A stretch of 64,000 nucleotides of DNA, taken from Dirofilaria immitis (taxonomy: Eukaryota > Nematoda > Chromadorea > Rhabditida > Onchocercidae). Position numbers and translations under genes: made by a program. Under the pieces are notes generated by a model. That model saw only the letters and a program-made list of their open reading frames with translations, was not told where the DNA came from and searched no databases. The first letter of the stretch is position 1; every line of letters begins with the position of its first letter. This document shows positions 55,101 through 58,100 of this stretch, piece by piece. The DNA is taken from positions 3,529,501 to 3,593,500 of the forward strand of contig JAKNDB010000098.1 of assembly GCA_024305405.1 (NCBI GenBank), read 5' to 3'.

Positions 55101-58100
55101 CAAATCTTTTCGTTTTTTTGCTTTAGAATACAATAATTGATAAGATAATTTTGATTAAAATAGAATAATCATTTTTAATTTCTTTACTTTTTCTGATAAA
55201 CATAATACAAAATATGAATTTCAATAATTTAAATTAAGTAAAAGATGAAATGGAAAAGAAGAATTCAATAGGAATAATTCATTCGAAATATATTATCGAA
55301 TTCAAATAAATAGTTCATAATTTTAATTAATAAATTATAAATGAATATCGAATTTAAAAATTATTGAATTGAAATGAAAAATCGAATTTATTAATTAAAA
55401 AAAGAATCCTAAATTATTTATGTAAAAAACAAAGTATGAAAAAGATAGAAAAGGATTATATCAAATTTTATTTCAAATTTTCTTTTTTTGGAACGAATTT
55501 TAATTATAATTTCTGTTAATAAAATTATTGATAAAATGATAATAAGTTTATGAAATTGTGATTATAAATTTAGAATTTGGCGAGAATTTAAATTAGATAA
55601 TATTTTATGGAATTTTTCGATTTTTCTTTTGTTATGAATTTCAAATTTTTCTTATTACAAATTAAAATTGCTCAATGTTGAGATAAGGCATTATCATAGA
55701 TTAATGATAAGAAAGATAAATTGATTCATTTTTTTCCAAAATTCGCTTCAAAATTTATTCAAATAATTATACTAAGAAAAGAAAATCTTAAACATATTTA
55801 TAAATCTTTCATCATTTTCCCGTTAGATTTTTATCGATAAGCGAAAATTAATGATTGTTGATAAAAGATTAAAGCGAATTTATAAATCTTTCATCATTTT
55901 CCCATTACATTTTTATCGATAAGCGAAGATTAATTGATAATTGATAAAAGATTGAAATGAACAAAAATTTGAGAAGCATAAAAAAATGTTTTCGAAAAAG
56001 TAATCAATAAATTTTCATATTTTCAACTTATCCTTCTCGATTGATTAAAAGATAGGATAAAAAAATTTCAATAATTTCGATTCCATTAGAACTAATAAAT
56101 TCTAATATCAAAATTTTTATGTTTAAGATTAGATTTTGTAAATTTTCCCCATTTAATTATCACTCTCGATTGACATTTTCGCAACTATCTTTTTCTAATG
56201 AATTCAACTTTTTATTTTAATCTAATCATAGGTAAGTAACAAAATTATCGCAAATCAACAAGGTATTTAGGTAATTAAAGTAAAAAGTTTAATAATATTA
56301 AAAGTAGCAATTTCATACTGACTTCTTTCCTAATTTATTTTTAAATTATTTCGTTTTTTTCTCGCATTTTCCTCAAAACTTTTCTCATTTAAAATTTCAT
56401 TTTATTTATTTTAAAATTTTAATTTTATTATATTAACTAAGGAAATTTTTCATTTCATTTTTACATCGATATTTTAAGCTTATCATAACCGTAATGATTA
56501 TTTTTTTGGCTTAATGATAATCATGCCATTTTGATAAGTGATAATTATCTCTGATAATTAGTTTGATATTTATGAACAGTTATCATTTTTTGGTCTAATG
56601 CAGTCGATCTAATGTGATAAGTGATAATTATCTCCAATAATTATTCTAATATTTATTAACTATTATTATTTTTGGCTCATTGATAATCGATACATTTTAA
56701 TAAGTGATAATTACCTCTGGCAACTGCTCTAATATTTATCAACTATCATCATTTTTGGCCTAGTGATAACCGATTCATTTTGTTAAGTGATAATTATCTC
56801 CGATATTTATTCTTGTATGTATGAACTATCATCATTCTTTGATCTAATGATAATCATTCCATTTTGATAACTAATAATTATCTCTAATAACTGTTTTAAT
56901 ATTTATAAACTATTATTTTATTTTTTGGCCTAGTGATAATCGATGCAACGTGATAAGTGATATTATTTCCAGTAATTATTCAAATATTTTATGAACTATT
57001 ATCAGTTTTTTTGGCTCAATGATAATTGATGTATTATGATAAATGATAATTATCATCGATAATTGCTTGCCAATATTTATGAAATTTATCATTTAACATT
57101 TATCAATAAATTCAATAATTAATTACTAATAATTTATAATCAAAAAAATAATTCCATGCATGCAATTTCCCATCAAACATAATAATATTTTAAAGCAAAA
57201 AAAAGAGTAATCTTAAAAAAAAAAGCGACGAATATTTGATTAATTTAAAATTAAATTTAAAATTGCAACAAGTGAATTACTTGTCAAAAAGCTAACTAAT
57301 CGTACGATATTCGCATTTGTTTATAATTTAGCGATTTTATCACATTCGCTAATTTTTCCTTTCTTTTTTCGTTGTAATAATTTAATCGATAAATTGTTGC
57401 AATTTTAAATTAATCGATGAATTAATAAGTAAATTTGTTATTCACATTTAATATGCATAAAATCAAATTAGCCTAAATTTATCGCTTCAAATATGCATAA
57501 AATCAAATTAGCCTAAATTTATCGCTTCAAATAACTTTTTCTTTTCTTTTTCAATAAATATATTTCGACGAAAAAAAAAAGAAGTAAATTTCGTTCTGAT
57601 AAATTTCGTTCGACGAAATTTAAACTTTCTTTGCCATTTTTTTTTGTTTTAAAAGAAAAGAATTGAAATTTAAAGTTTTATCTTTTTTTTCCAATTATTC
57701 GTTTATTTGTTTAAACTTTAACTTTTATTAACTTTAAATATTAAATGAAATTTTCATTTTTTTTGTTTTTATTTTTCATTTTAAATTTATAAAATTATTT
57801 TAGGAAAAAAAAATGAAATCTTTTGAAATGGAATAAATTCCTAAAATACATACATAAATATATACTTTTTGCTTGAAAAAAAAGGATAACAAAGAAAAAT
57901 TTTTAAATTGAAAAATTAAGTTTTGTGAATAATTTAAAGTTTGAATTTATTGACAAACAAAAAAAATATCATCTAATAATTATAAGGAAAAATAAATAAA
58001 AAAATTTAAGTAAACAAAATGATAGACGTATGAATAAAAGCAAAAGGAAAGGCAAAACTTAAATAAGAAAACTTTTTTTATTTTCAACTATATAATATTA

